Numbered from the stretch's first letter, positions 6,604-16,000 are shown. The stretch is 58,618 bases of DNA from Chloroflexota bacterium (GCA_029782225.1 JAKOVF010000268.1:1-58618), one strand, 5' to 3'. The notes: generated from the sequence alone by a model not told the origin. Numbers and translations are program-made.

Positions 6604-8165
6604 AAGGCCTCCTTTTTTCCGGCTGCGGTCCAGCGGAGCTTGAGCTCGGTGCCGTGACCGGGCTGGCTCGTGATGGATAACAGTGCACCCACTGCTTCCG
6701 CCCGCTCGCGCATCATGCTCAGGCCATAGTGACCCGGCGCCATTGGCTCCGAAATGTCAAAACCGCGGCCGTCATCACGAATGCGCAGTTCCAGCCTGCG
6801 GAGATCATGCTGCACATCCATTTCCACCTGTCTGGCTTTCGCATGTTTGGCGATGTTGTTCAGCGCCTCCTGGCAAACGCGGTAGACCCCCACCTGGACC
6901 TCGGCAGGCAGGGTGCCCTCACCGGTCACTGTCATCTTCACCGGGATGTTTGTTCTTCCAGTGAAGGCATTGCCTAATAATCGCAGCAGGTCGCCGAGGT
7001 CGGTATCGATCAGGGTGGATGGCCGCAATTCGGCCAGCAAAGCGCGCATTTCTGCCATTGCGCCTCGGGTCAACCTGCGCAAATCCTCCAGGGATCGCCG
7101 CCCCTCATCCTGATCCCGGTCCCACAGGCGCGGCAGGACTTCAGCAATCAGGCCGGCGGAGAAGAGGGACTGGTTGATCGCATCGTGCAGATCGCGCGCC
7201 AGACGCTGCCTTTCTTCCAATACAGCCAGCGCCTGGGCGTGTCCGTAGAGTTCCGCATTGATCATGGTGATGGCGGCCTGGTTGCCCACACTCAGAGCCA
7301 GGTCGGCATGATGGGGTGTGAAGTAATTCCGCTTTTCATGTGCGATACCCACGCCGCCGATAATGCGGCTTTTCACTGCCAGCGGCACCCACATCCATGA
7401 ATGAATCCCTTTGAGCAGCACAGCCGCCCCATCTTCCAGGAGCGAACGCACGAATTGCGCCTGTGGGCTGTCACTCCACACGTCGGCAATGCGAATGGGG
7501 CGGTGTCCGTTGAACAGCGCGGTCAGGTTTTCAGGCGTGCCTAGGGGAATACGGATCGGCGCGGCTTCTTCCAATTCTCCTGTCCCGCGCATCGCCAGAG
7601 TGACCAGCGTAGAGCCATCCAGCGCAAAAAGCCCGCTGTGTGTGTACTCGATGATCTCGTGCAACTGGTCGAGGATCAAACCCGGCTGAAACTCCAGCGT
7701 GGATGCAAGAGTATGGGAGATGGCCAGCAGGGTTGCCTGTTCGCGCATCTGGGCTTTTATCTGCCCGCTCAAAGTTTTTTCGGTCTGGATGCGCTGACTG
7801 ACATCGCGGATGACGCTCAGCAGGCACGGCCGGCCCCGATAATTGATCGCCGACCTGCGTACTTCGACGTGAAACGGTGAGCCATCCTTGCGCAGATGGA
7901 CGACAAGCGATTCGAACGCGCCACCCGCTTCAACCGTCCGGACGTGCTCCATAAACGAGTCATGGCTTTCAGGAAGCATGAAGACCTTCGGGTCCAGTCC
8001 TATGAATTCCTGGCGGGTGTAGCCGTGCATCTTACACGCGGCAGGGTTGGCTTCGATCACGCGGTCCATTTCTATATCATAGATCACCAGCCCGTCGCTC
8101 GCCGCTTCAAAGATATGGCGGTACTCTTCTTCCGAAGTTATCTGGCTGTCAGGGGCCTTACTCAT
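6600..8165 (-). CDS. PAS-GAF histidine kinase of the NarX/DegS class (HisKA_3)
   Basis: A 521-residue soluble kinase. A PAS domain occupies about 8-130, a GAF domain about 150-310, and a HisKA_3 dimerisation domain with 'ERQRLARDLHDAINQSL' carries the phospho-His. The C-terminal ATPase domain has 'VCQEALNNIAKHAKA' and 'RDDGRGFD'. This domain order is typical of NarL-family partners and the gene is coupled to the regulator by a four-base overlap. No transmembrane segment is visible, so the signal is probably cytoplasmic or a diffusible gas or redox cue; the ligand is unknown. Confidence 0.92.
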   Translation of the reverse strand: MSKAPDSQITSEEEYRHIFEAASDGLVIYDIEMDRVIEANPAACKMHGYTRQEFIGLDPKVFMLPESHDSFMEHVRTVEAGGAFESLVVHLRKDGSPFHVEVRRSAINYRGRPCLLSVIRDVSQRIQTEKTLSGQIKAQMREQATLLAISHTLASTLEFQPGLILDQLHEIIEYTHSGLFALDGSTLVTLAMRGTGELEEAAPIRIPLGTPENLTALFNGHRPIRIADVWSDSPQAQFVRSLLEDGAAVLLKGIHSWMWVPLAVKSRIIGGVGIAHEKRNYFTPHHADLALSVGNQAAITMINAELYGHAQALAVLEERQRLARDLHDAINQSLFSAGLIAEVLPRLWDRDQDEGRRSLEDLRRLTRGAMAEMRALLAELRPSTLIDTDLGDLLRLLGNAFTGRTNIPVKMTVTGEGTLPAEVQVGVYRVCQEALNNIAKHAKARQVEMDVQHDLRRLELRIRDDGRGFDISEPMAPGHYGLSMMRERAEAVGALLSITSQPGHGTELKLRWTAAGKKEAL

Positions 8166-8225
8166 AAACCTTACCTTTTGCTGTATTCAATGGCTTGAAA
8201 TCGTATAGACAGGAAACACGCTTAT

Positions 8226-10859
8226 TTATACACCATAACGGTGATAGAACCAGGTCTTCACCACTTGTGTCAGCAGCACATAGCAAATCAACAGCCCCGC
8301 CAGTATCAGCCAGTAAAGCGAAGGCAGGGCCACAAATCCAAGCGTGTTTGCCAGTGGGGAAACGGTCAGCCATGCACCGACTGTGACAATGATGACGGAG
8401 GTGAAGATCAGCGGCCAACTGGCGCGGCTCTGGATGAACGGGATTTTGTGGGTGCGGATGACATGGATGATCAACGTCTGCGTAAAGAGAGACTCCACGA
8501 ACCAACCTGTGTGGAAGAGCGCGGGGTTGTTCCAGGCATTGAACACAAAGATCATGATGAAGAAGGTGGCGTAATCGAAGATGGAACTGATCGGGCCGAT
8601 GAACAGAATGAAGCGCTGGATCTCTCCGATCGTCCATTTGCGCGGCCTGGTCAACCAGTCGCTATCCACCTGGTCGCTGGGGATGGTGGTCTGCGAGAAG
8701 TCATAGAGCAGATTGTTGCTCAATACCTGGATCGGCAGCATGGGCAGGAAAGGCAGAAACGCGCTGGCACCCACCACACTGAACATGTTGCCGAAGTTGG
8801 AACTGGCCGCCATCTTGATGTATTTGATGATGTTGCCAAACACACGGCGGCCTTCCAGCACGCCCTGCTCCAAAACGAGCAGACTGTTTTCCAGAAGAAT
8901 AACATCGGATGACTCTTTGGCGATGTCCACGGCAGTATCCACCGAGATACCAACATCGGCCGCCTTGAGGGCCGGGGCGTCGTTGATGCCATCGCCCATG
9001 AAAGCGACCACATGCTGCTTGCTCTGCAGGGCGTGGATGATCTGTTCCTTTTGAGACGGGGCCAGCTTGGCGAAAATGCTGGTCCGGCTGGCGGCTTCAG
9101 CCAACTCGGGCTCGCTCATCGTCTCGATTTGCGAGCCGAGCAGGATTCTATCCACTGGCATGCCCACCTGTTTGCAGATGTAAGCTGTGACGATTTCATT
9201 ATCGCCGGTCAGGATTTTGACATCCACGTTCAGCACCCCCAGCCGCTGCAAGGCTTCCATCGCCGACTCCTTGGGAGGGTCGAGAAAAGCCATATATCCC
9301 AGCAGCGTCAGGTCTGATTCATCCTGAACCGTGTAATGAGGCTCATCGTTATCACCCGGGAATATTCGATACGCAACGGCAATGACGCGAAAACCTTCCT
9401 CGTTCAATTCCTTCACGCGCCGCTTGCGGTGTTCATCGTGCTCTTCCGTCACTTCCAGGACTTCGCCCTTGATTTCCACATGCTTCGACAGGCGCATGAT
9501 CTCTTCGACTGCACCTTTGCAGATCAGGATCTGCTGATTCTGATCGTTTTCCAAAATGACCGACATGCGGCGGCGCTGAAAGTCGAAAGGCAGTTCATCG
9601 ATCTTGCGGAACTTTTCGTCCACCTGGAGCGCCTCGTTCAGGTCGCCGTGATTCAGGATGGCCTCATCCATCAGGTTCTTCAAGCCGGTCTGATAATAAC
9701 TGTTCATGTACCCGTAATGCAGCACACGCTGACTCGCATTACCGCGCACATCCAGATGCTTTTCAAGGACGATCTTGCCTTGCGTCAGCGTCCCCGTTTT
9801 ATCGGTGCAGAGCATGTCCGCTGCGCCAAAGTTCTGGATGGCGTTCAGGCGCTTGACGATCACCTGCTTGCGCGCCATCACGATCGCGCCATTGGAGAGA
9901 TTGACGGTCACGATCATCGGCAGCATCTCCGGTGTCAACCCGACCGCCACTGCCATTGCAAACAGGAAGGCCTCCAGCCAGTTATGTTTGCTTAATCCGT
10001 TGATCAGGAAAACGGCAGGCACCATCACAGCGATAAAGCGGATCATCAGCCAGGTGAATTTATTGATGCCCCTGTCAAAGCTGGTGAGCGCACGCTGTCC
10101 GACGATGCTGGCGGCCAGCGAGCCAAAATAAGTCTTATCACCGGTGTGGACGACGACCGCCGAAGCGGTTCCGCTTTCGACGCTGGACCCGAGGAAGCCG
10201 ATGTTTGGCAACTCAAGCGGATTCTGAATCTCGCCGGACGCTGCGGCTGCCTGCTTCTCCACTGGCATCGACTCGCCGGTCAGCGCCGCCTGGTTAATGA
10301 ACAGATCCTTGGCGCTCATCACACGCACATCGGCCGGCACCATGTCCCCGGCCATCAGGCGAATGATGTCGCCCGGGACCAGCATCTTGAGCGGGACTTC
10401 TGCATCCTGACCATCGCGCAGGACGGTGGCGGTGGTGTTGACCATGGCTTTGAGTTTCTCGGCGGCGTTATCCGCGCGCATTTCTTGGTAAAAACGCAGC
10501 ACAATGCCGAGCAACACCATCACAAAAATAACGATGGTTGCACGCAGATCGCCGGTGAGATAGGAGAGGATGCCCAGCCCGGTCAGCAGGATAACCAGTG
10601 GATTCTTGATATTATCCAGCAAACGCATCAGCGGCGATCGATGCTTCTCGCGGGCGATCTCATTCGACCCATAGAGTTTGACGCGCGCCTCGGCCTCTGC
10701 CGTACCCAGGCCGCCTGGCCGTGTATCCAGCTCCTTCAAAACGGCATCAGATTCTTTACGCGCCAACTCCAACAAATGATGGGAAACGTTTGTCTTTTTA
10801 TCGTCAGCGAGATCTTTCCCCCTTTTGGACACGAGCCGGTTGTAAGTATCTTGACTCAT
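8226..10859 (-). CDS. mgtA: Magnesium-transporting P-type ATPase (MgtA type)
   Basis: An 877-residue P-type ATPase that would import Mg2+ across the cytoplasmic membrane using ATP. It has the actuator motif LTGES (193-197), the phosphorylation motif CTDKTGTLTQ with D353, TGDN in the nucleotide region and MGDGINDAPALKAADVGISV in the hinge. Membrane helix 4 contains 'VGLTPEMLPMIVTV', characteristic of the type IIIB Mg2+ family rather than Ca2+ or H+ pumps. Length matches the family. The ATG lies seven bases after the stop of the DUF1003 gene, so the two are co-transcribed. No Mg2+ riboswitch is evident. Confidence 0.93.
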   Translation of the reverse strand: MSQDTYNRLVSKRGKDLADDKKTNVSHHLLELARKESDAVLKELDTRPGGLGTAEAEARVKLYGSNEIAREKHRSPLMRLLDNIKNPLVILLTGLGILSYLTGDLRATIVIFVMVLLGIVLRFYQEMRADNAAEKLKAMVNTTATVLRDGQDAEVPLKMLVPGDIIRLMAGDMVPADVRVMSAKDLFINQAALTGESMPVEKQAAAASGEIQNPLELPNIGFLGSSVESGTASAVVVHTGDKTYFGSLAASIVGQRALTSFDRGINKFTWLMIRFIAVMVPAVFLINGLSKHNWLEAFLFAMAVAVGLTPEMLPMIVTVNLSNGAIVMARKQVIVKRLNAIQNFGAADMLCTDKTGTLTQGKIVLEKHLDVRGNASQRVLHYGYMNSYYQTGLKNLMDEAILNHGDLNEALQVDEKFRKIDELPFDFQRRRMSVILENDQNQQILICKGAVEEIMRLSKHVEIKGEVLEVTEEHDEHRKRRVKELNEEGFRVIAVAYRIFPGDNDEPHYTVQDESDLTLLGYMAFLDPPKESAMEALQRLGVLNVDVKILTGDNEIVTAYICKQVGMPVDRILLGSQIETMSEPELAEAASRTSIFAKLAPSQKEQIIHALQSKQHVVAFMGDGINDAPALKAADVGISVDTAVDIAKESSDVILLENSLLVLEQGVLEGRRVFGNIIKYIKMAASSNFGNMFSVVGASAFLPFLPMLPIQVLSNNLLYDFSQTTIPSDQVDSDWLTRPRKWTIGEIQRFILFIGPISSIFDYATFFIMIFVFNAWNNPALFHTGWFVESLFTQTLIIHVIRTHKIPFIQSRASWPLIFTSVIIVTVGAWLTVSPLANTLGFVALPSLYWLILAGLLICYVLLTQVVKTWFYHRYGV

Positions 10860-10865
10860 AAAACT

Positions 10866-11435
10866 CTATCTTTTGCTGAGTTCATTGGCCTGGAGACGGT
10901 GGATCTCGGCCAGGACATCTTCCGGCTTCGTTTCCATCTCAAGGTCTGCCAGTTCACTGTTCGCATGATCCACGATATTCAGCTTCTCCTGAATGGCGTC
11001 CAGCATCTGCAATACCCGTGTCAATTCGTGTTCGGTCAGCAGTCCAATATGGAGGTCGAGGTCGGCGCGGCGCTCCGTCTCTTCACCCAGGCGGTTCTGG
11101 CTGATGAGCACAAATGTTGAAAGAAAAATCGCCTCCAGGGATACCACCATCGTCAGGAGTCCGTAGGGGAATGGGTCAAAGGGACGCACGCCGAAACGTC
11201 CGGTGTTCAGCAGGATCCATAGCGCAAACCAGACAACATGCACATAAGCGAAGATCATGCGTCCCGAAAAGGAGGTGATGGCATCGGCGATGCGGCCCTG
11301 CAGGCTGCGTTCATGCGCAGCCTTTGTGCGCAGGTGGATGATCGTACGAATGTTTCTCTCGATCACCTTGCTCAGGGCGGGGTTGTCTTTCTCTTGATCT
11401 TCTTTTTCTGGCTGATGTGGTTGGCTCTGGTTCAT
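10866..11435 (-). CDS. DUF1003 family membrane protein
   Basis: A 189-residue protein with two adjacent membrane helices ('FAYVHVVWFALWILLN' and 'LLTMVVSLEAIFLSTFVLIS') preceded by a basic cytoplasmic segment and followed by a long charged helix ('RRADLDLHIGLLTEHELTRVLQMLDAI'). This helix pair and the phrase 'EAIFLSTFVLISQNR' are hallmarks of DUF1003. The function is not established; it sits immediately upstream of the Mg2+ ATPase in one operon, which suggests a role in its regulation or in membrane ion homeostasis. Confidence 0.88.
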   Translation of the reverse strand: MNQSQPHQPEKEDQEKDNPALSKVIERNIRTIIHLRTKAAHERSLQGRIADAITSFSGRMIFAYVHVVWFALWILLNTGRFGVRPFDPFPYGLLTMVVSLEAIFLSTFVLISQNRLGEETERRADLDLHIGLLTEHELTRVLQMLDAIQEKLNIVDHANSELADLEMETKPEDVLAEIHRLQANELSKR

Positions 11436-11707
11436 AGGATCAACATTCCTTCACTGCGCTTTCAGATAAGCTTCATTTATTATTATATTCATTCTACGGT
11501 AACAGACAAATATCATTTCCGTGTTTCGACCTCTGCCATTTCAGGTTGTCCCGTTTTAGACCGAATAGTGTGTTACACTGATACAGGCATTTCATAAACC
11601 ATATGTTTATCAATCGGGGGTAACGGCGGGTGTCCCGTAGGGAACATCCATTAATACCCAGGCCCATTTGCTTCAAATTAGCTCGATTAGTGGTAAAGGA
11701 AAACATT
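11436..11707. promoter_or_regulatory. Divergent intergenic region between DUF1003 and SnoaL-like genes
   Basis: The genes on either side are transcribed away from each other, so promoters for both must lie here. The A/T-rich part at 11475-11515 is the most likely promoter area, but I cannot assign -35 and -10 boxes with confidence. Confidence 0.35.
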
Positions 11708-12151
11708 TTGAATAAAAGAGAAACTGTACAAGCCCTCATGGACTCCGTCCAGAAGGGTGACTTCGAGAATGCAAAAACCATGCTCGCAGATGATTTTCAG
11801 TTCAGCGGACCCGTCCCGGAGCCGATCAACAGGGATGCCTGGCTCGGAATGAGCGCCAGTTTGAAGAAGGCCTTCCCGGACCTCAACTACCATTTCAATG
11901 TCATTGGTGCAGACGGAGATGTGGTGAAAACCACCTCTCAATTAAGCGGCACCCACAGCGGCTCATTCGACCTGACCAATATGAAGATGGGTGTGATCCC
12001 TGCCACGAACAAAGCCTTTTCTGCCAGGCTTGAAAAGACAAAAGTAACGGTCAAGGATGACAAGATCACTTCCTGGGCTGTAGAGCCAACTGAAGGCGCC
12101 GGGCTGAAGGCGATCCTCGGGCAGCTTGGTGTAACACCGCCTTCGATGTAG
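11708..12151 (+). CDS. SnoaL-like / ester cyclase family protein
   Basis: About 147 residues with the pattern 'VQALMDSVQKGDFENAKTMLADDFQFSGP...WLGMSASLKKAFPDLNYHF', typical of the NTF2-like SnoaL polyketide cyclase superfamily: a cone-shaped alpha/beta barrel with a pocket. I choose the TTG at 11708 because AAAGGA ends eight bases before it; an upstream ATG would add residues that do not fit the fold. The substrate is unknown and many family members are not enzymes. A strong hairpin follows the stop codon. Confidence 0.75.
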   Translation: MNKRETVQALMDSVQKGDFENAKTMLADDFQFSGPVPEPINRDAWLGMSASLKKAFPDLNYHFNVIGADGDVVKTTSQLSGTHSGSFDLTNMKMGVIPATNKAFSARLEKTKVTVKDDKITSWAVEPTEGAGLKAILGQLGVTPPSM

Positions 12152-12226
12152 TCTTCCGTACGTTCGATCTGCGTTCCATTGAACGCAACAGTTGAGAACT
12201 AGATAACTGGATTTGAGTGGTATCAC

Positions 12227-12257
12227 TGCCGCCGACCCCGTTATGGGGTCGGCGGCA
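12227..12257 (+). terminator. 13-bp hairpin after the SnoaL-like gene
   Basis: TGCCGCCGACCCC (12227-12239) pairs perfectly with GGGGTCGGCGGCA (12245-12257) around a five-base loop, followed by TTCTATT. It lies 75 bases after the stop codon and 38 bases before the next start. It probably ends transcription, though the T-run is short; it could also be part of the RRM gene leader. Confidence 0.6.
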
Positions 12258-12263
12258 TTCTAT

Positions 12264-12278
12264 TCCGGTAAGACCGGA
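12264..12278 (+). promoter_or_regulatory. Small hairpin covering the RRM ribosome-binding site
   Basis: TCCGGT and ACCGGA pair around AAG. The right arm contains most of the GGAG ribosome site (12276-12279), so the hairpin would hide it. Such masking suits temperature- or protein-dependent control of translation. Confidence 0.35.
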
Positions 12279-12294
12279 GAAAGCAGTGTGTAAA

Positions 12295-12546
12295 ATGGAT
12301 ATAAAACTATATGTAGGAAACCTGGCCAAGTCAACGACGCAGGATGAACTGAATACCCTGTTTACGCAGGCGGGAGCAGTCACGGCTGTTGACCTGATCA
12401 AAGACCGTGTCACCGGTGAGTCCAAAGGATTTGCCTTTGTCACGATGGGAGGGCAAAGCGAAGCCGATAAAGCGATCAGCATGTTCAACGCATACTCCTT
12501 AAGTGATCGCGAGCTGAAGGTCAACGTAGCCAAACCGAAAGCATAG
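12295..12546 (+). CDS. RRM-type RNA-binding protein
   Basis: An 83-residue single RNA-recognition motif: RNP2 'LYVGNLA' near the N-terminus and RNP1 'SKGFAFVTM' in the third strand, with 'TTQDELNTLF' in helix 1. Such stand-alone RRM proteins are common in cyanobacteria and other bacteria and are often cold-induced; they bind single-stranded RNA. The start may be the GTG at 12286, which has better spacing to GGAG, or the ATG at 12295, which begins at the domain. A paralogue follows 158 bases downstream. Confidence 0.88.
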   Translation: MDIKLYVGNLAKSTTQDELNTLFTQAGAVTAVDLIKDRVTGESKGFAFVTMGGQSEADKAISMFNAYSLSDRELKVNVAKPKA

Positions 12547-12573
12547 CTCGGCTGCCGCAGCTTCTGTCAGATG

Positions 12574-12612
12574 TTTCGAAGCATTGGGAATGCTATATCC
12601 AATGCTTCGAAA
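12574..12612. repeat. 14-bp perfect inverted repeat between the two RRM genes
   Basis: TTTCGAAGCATTGG (12574-12587) and CCAATGCTTCGAAA (12599-12612) are exact inverted copies around an 11-base loop. There is no T-run on either side. It may be a processing or attenuation hairpin, or a binding site for the RRM protein encoded just upstream. Confidence 0.6.
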
Positions 12613-12703
12613 CCGGGTATTTGGACCCATGGAGCGGGCCGGTCACACAGCATGTTCTCACTCGCCGGTAGCACTGATCAGAGAAGCATCAAACATCAAT
12701 ATC

Positions 12704-12979
12704 ATGCTGTACATAGATAATCTGGATATATCTACCACGGAGGAAGAACTACGGAGTCTGTTCATGCAATTTGGAGAGGTGATCGCGGTCAAGATCAACC
12801 GGGATCGAGTCAGCGGTGCTTCAAAGGGCTTTGGCTTCATAACAATGAGTGCACAAAGCGAGGCCGATAAAGCGGTTAGCAGGCTCAATTTCCACCCGAT
12901 AAACGGCCATGAATTAAAGGTGCGCCTCGCATTACCGCGAGCACAGCGCGGCATCACAGGCCCCATCATCAAGCCCTGA
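12704..12979 (+). CDS. Second RRM-type RNA-binding protein
   Basis: A 91-residue RRM with RNP2 'LYIDNLD' and RNP1 'SKGFGFITM'. It matches the upstream RRM closely through 'RDRVSGASKGFGFITMSAQSEADKAV', showing a tandem duplication followed by divergence; the RNP2 glycine has become Asp, which may alter RNA contacts. A short basic tail ends in 'GITGPIIKP'. The start is placed at the ATG where the domain begins, but no clear ribosome site precedes it, so a longer form cannot be excluded. Confidence 0.75.
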   Translation: MLYIDNLDISTTEEELRSLFMQFGEVIAVKINRDRVSGASKGFGFITMSAQSEADKAVSRLNFHPINGHELKVRLALPRAQRGITGPIIKP

Positions 12980-13081
12980 AAGTTTAGCAACACTCGTCTT
13001 GATGAGAAGTATGCAAAGGTAGCATCAAACAAGAATTAGAGGTTTTCGGATAACCGCCTGTGCAGGCAGTGAAAGAGTTGA

Positions 13082-13567
13082 ATGATCAATCTAAATATGA
13101 GTACGCTGATTTACCGGCCTGTCAAGCAGGTCTTTGACTTTGTAAGCACACCGGAAAATGATTTTCAATGGCAGTATGGAACTCTGCAATCGGCCAGACT
13201 TTCCGAGGGTGCTGCAAATACAGGAACTTTTTTTCGGAGCATTGGTCATTTGATGGGGCGGAGAGTCGAAAGCACCTTCGAGGTGACAGAATATGAGCCG
13301 AACAGTAAATATGGGTTTCGGTCTCTTTCTGGCCCACTGCAATCATATACTTCCTATACCTTCGAGATAACTCAAGGCTGTACACAGATCGGCTTATCCA
13401 CACAGGTGACTCTGGTCAACTCATTACAGCTCGACGAGGGAGCTCTCGAAAAAAAACTAAAGAAACAGCTTAGGGAGGATCTGGCAATGCTCAAAGATCT
13501 TCTCGAAGCAAAGCAAACACTGCCCGCTTCCGAGACAGATCCATCTGCCAGCAGAAGTATGAGTTGA
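13082..13567 (+). CDS. SRPBCC (START-like) superfamily protein
   Basis: A 161-residue protein with the SRPBCC pattern: 'IYRPVKQVFDFVSTPENDFQWQ' at the start, then strands containing 'GRRVESTFEVTEYEPNSKYGFRS' and a long C-terminal helix 'EKKLKKQLREDLAMLKDLLEAK'. The fold forms a hydrophobic cavity; members bind lipids, polyketides or act as toxin-like subunits. The ligand cannot be read from sequence. It lies 66 bases before the glycosyltransferase gene on the same strand. Confidence 0.8.
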   Translation: MINLNMSTLIYRPVKQVFDFVSTPENDFQWQYGTLQSARLSEGAANTGTFFRSIGHLMGRRVESTFEVTEYEPNSKYGFRSLSGPLQSYTSYTFEITQGCTQIGLSTQVTLVNSLQLDEGALEKKLKKQLREDLAMLKDLLEAKQTLPASETDPSASRSMS

Positions 13568-13633
13568 ACCTGCCTTTTCCGGGCAATTAATCAGAATATT
13601 ACAAACAACCGGGGTGTTTGGAAGGAGATCTTA

Positions 13634-16000
13634 ATGGAGAAAGTTACACATTCAATCATCAAGCGCATCGCCTTTATCGGTAATTACCTGCCGCGTCAAT
13701 GTGGCATCGCTACATTTACCACTGACCTGTGCGAGGCCCTGGCTGATGAATACAAAGGCACAGCCTGCATCGCACTGCCAGTCAACGATACCGAGGAAGG
13801 CTACGAGTATCCCGCGCGGGTACGCTTCGAATTGGCCGAGAAGGATATAGAATCCTACCGCCGTGCCGCTGACTTCCTGAATATCAACAACGTGGACATG
13901 GTCTCTTTGCAGCACGAATACGGCATCTTTGGAGGAAAGGCAGGCAGCTACATTCTGACGCTCCTGCGCGAGCTGAGGATGCCGGTTGTAACGACGCTGC
14001 ATACAGTCCTGCGAGACCCGAATCCCGATCAACGCCGCGTGCTCGAAGAAATCGTTTCGCTCTCGGACCGTGTGGTGGTCATGAGCGAACGAGGCGCGGA
14101 ATTTCTGCAGAGCATTTATCATGTCCCCGCAGAAAAGATCGACCTGGTCCCGCATGGCATTCCAGATGTTCCATTCGTGGATCCCAGCTTCCACAAGGAC
14201 CTGTTTGGCGTGGAAGGCAAAAGTGTCCTGCTGAGTTTTGGCCTGCTGTCGGCAAACAAAGGAATTGAGAACGTCATCGCCGCGCTGCCCGCCATTCTGG
14301 CAAAATATCCGAACGTCGTGTATATGGTGGTTGGAGCGACCCATCCCCACGTCATACAGAACGAAGGCGAGACTTATCGACTGTCCCTTCAGTGGCTGGC
14401 TCATGAAAAGGGCGTGGAAGGAAATGTGATCTTCTATAATCGTTTCGTCAGCCTGGAGGAACTCATCCAGTTTATCAGCGCGGCGGACATCTACATCACG
14501 CCGTATCTCGATGAGGCCCAGATCACGTCCGGTACGCTGGCTTACACGTTGGGAGCTGGAAAGGCAGTGATCTCCACACCCTACTGGTATGCGGAGGAAA
14601 TGCTGGCGGAGGAACGCGGCGCACTCGTCCCTTTCAGGGATCCACAAGCGCTGGCGGCGCAGGTTATAGATCTACTTGGCAATGAGTCGAAACGCCATGC
14701 CATGCGGAAGCGGGCCTACTTGTTCGGACGGGATATGATCTGGCCACAGGTTGCACGACGTTACATGAAAACATTTGAACGCGCCCGCGCCGAGCACCGC
14801 CACTTTGCGGCGGCTGAGTTCGCGGTCAAGCCGCTGGATAAGCGGGTGGGCGAATTGCCTCCGCTCAAACTGGACCATCTGCGTCACCTCACGGACCACA
14901 CCGGCATACTACAACACGCCATTTTCACGATACCCAATTATCGTGAAGGTTATACAACTGACGATAACGCCCGGGCCCTAATGGTCAGTGTGCTCCTGGA
15001 GGAATTGGGAAACAAGGACGCTGTTGACCTGGCGACTCGTTATCTGGCATTCACCTGGTATGCTTTTAATTCGGATACCCGACGCTTTCGCAACTTTATG
15101 GATTACCAGCGCAACTGGCTCGAAGACAGCGGCTCAGAAGACAGCCATGGCCGCGCTCTGTGGGCTCTGGGCACTCTACTGGGTCGCTCGAACACGCCTA
15201 CGCTTCATAATATGGCTGCCCGGATCTTTCAACAGTCACTGCTCCCGATCCTTGAAACGACAAGTCCGCGTGCCTGGGCTTTTGCCCTCATTGGCATTTA
15301 CGAGTATTTACAGCGTTTTGCCGGAGACCGGCGTGTCAGCCAGGTGCAGGAGGAACTAGCCGGCCGGTTATTGTCCCTTTACAAAGACAACCGAGTGGAT
15401 GGATGGAACTGGTTTGAGAATAAGCTGACTTACTGCAATGCTGCATTGTCTCATGCCATGTTGTTATGTGGTCAGTCTATCCCAAATCCTGAAATGACTG
15501 AAGTAGCCCTGGAGTCGCTCAGCTGGCTTGGAGAATTACAGTACGATGATACAGAGGGGCAGCACTTTGTGCCCATCGGCTCCAATGGCTTTTATTCCCG
15601 CGGCGGCGAGCGTGCTCGTTTCGATCAACAGCCTGTGGAAGCGCAGGCGATGGTCTCAGCGTGTCTCGAAGCGAACCGTATCACTGGAGACAAGCGGTGG
15701 TACGGGGAAGCGCGGCGCGCCTTCGAATGGTTCCTCGGGCGAAATGACTTGCACCTCCCCCTATACGACCCGACAACCGGCGGTTGTCGCGATGGTTTGC
15801 ATCCTGATCGGCCCAATGAGAATCAAGGCGCGGAGTCCACCCTCGCCTTCCTCCAGTCACTCCTGGAATTACGACTGGCAGAAAATGTGAATCCACCCAA
15901 TGAGTCTACCTATCATGAACGATCATCACTCGGATCTATTTCAACGCTACAATCTCAACCCCATTCTGACAGCCGCGAACTGGCCCTATCAGGCAAATAG
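13634..16000 (+). CDS. GT4 glycosyltransferase fused to an (alpha/alpha) helical barrel domain
   Basis: A 788-residue cytoplasmic protein. Residues about 10-375 are a GT-B glycosyltransferase of family 4: 'IGNYLPRQCGIATFTTDLCEAL', 'LLSFGLLSANKGIENVI' in the nucleotide-sugar domain and 'ITSGTLAYTLGAGKAVISTPYWYAEE' near the donor site. Residues about 410-755 are helical with recurring 'TDDNARALMVSVLLEEL' and 'HGRALWALGTLLG', resembling (alpha/alpha)6 barrels of glycoside-processing enzymes. A strong AAGGAGA ribosome site precedes the ATG. The last 29 codons overlap the GH130 gene. The pairing suggests synthesis and turnover of a mannose-containing glycan; the donor and product are unknown. Confidence 0.8.
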   Translation: MEKVTHSIIKRIAFIGNYLPRQCGIATFTTDLCEALADEYKGTACIALPVNDTEEGYEYPARVRFELAEKDIESYRRAADFLNINNVDMVSLQHEYGIFGGKAGSYILTLLRELRMPVVTTLHTVLRDPNPDQRRVLEEIVSLSDRVVVMSERGAEFLQSIYHVPAEKIDLVPHGIPDVPFVDPSFHKDLFGVEGKSVLLSFGLLSANKGIENVIAALPAILAKYPNVVYMVVGATHPHVIQNEGETYRLSLQWLAHEKGVEGNVIFYNRFVSLEELIQFISAADIYITPYLDEAQITSGTLAYTLGAGKAVISTPYWYAEEMLAEERGALVPFRDPQALAAQVIDLLGNESKRHAMRKRAYLFGRDMIWPQVARRYMKTFERARAEHRHFAAAEFAVKPLDKRVGELPPLKLDHLRHLTDHTGILQHAIFTIPNYREGYTTDDNARALMVSVLLEELGNKDAVDLATRYLAFTWYAFNSDTRRFRNFMDYQRNWLEDSGSEDSHGRALWALGTLLGRSNTPTLHNMAARIFQQSLLPILETTSPRAWAFALIGIYEYLQRFAGDRRVSQVQEELAGRLLSLYKDNRVDGWNWFENKLTYCNAALSHAMLLCGQSIPNPEMTEVALESLSWLGELQYDDTEGQHFVPIGSNGFYSRGGERARFDQQPVEAQAMVSACLEANRITGDKRWYGEARRAFEWFLGRNDLHLPLYDPTTGGCRDGLHPDRPNENQGAESTLAFLQSLLELRLAENVNPPNESTYHERSSLGSISTLQSQPHSDSRELALSGK

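Noticed and set aside
10860..11629. Mg2+ riboswitch before the mgtA operon
   Set aside because: mgtA follows the DUF1003 gene after six bases and no recognisable M-box-like leader could be identified upstream of DUF1003.
13652..14647. Long minus-strand frame (331 codons) opposite the GT4 gene
   Set aside because: It is a shadow of the glycosyltransferase codons and has no family motifs.
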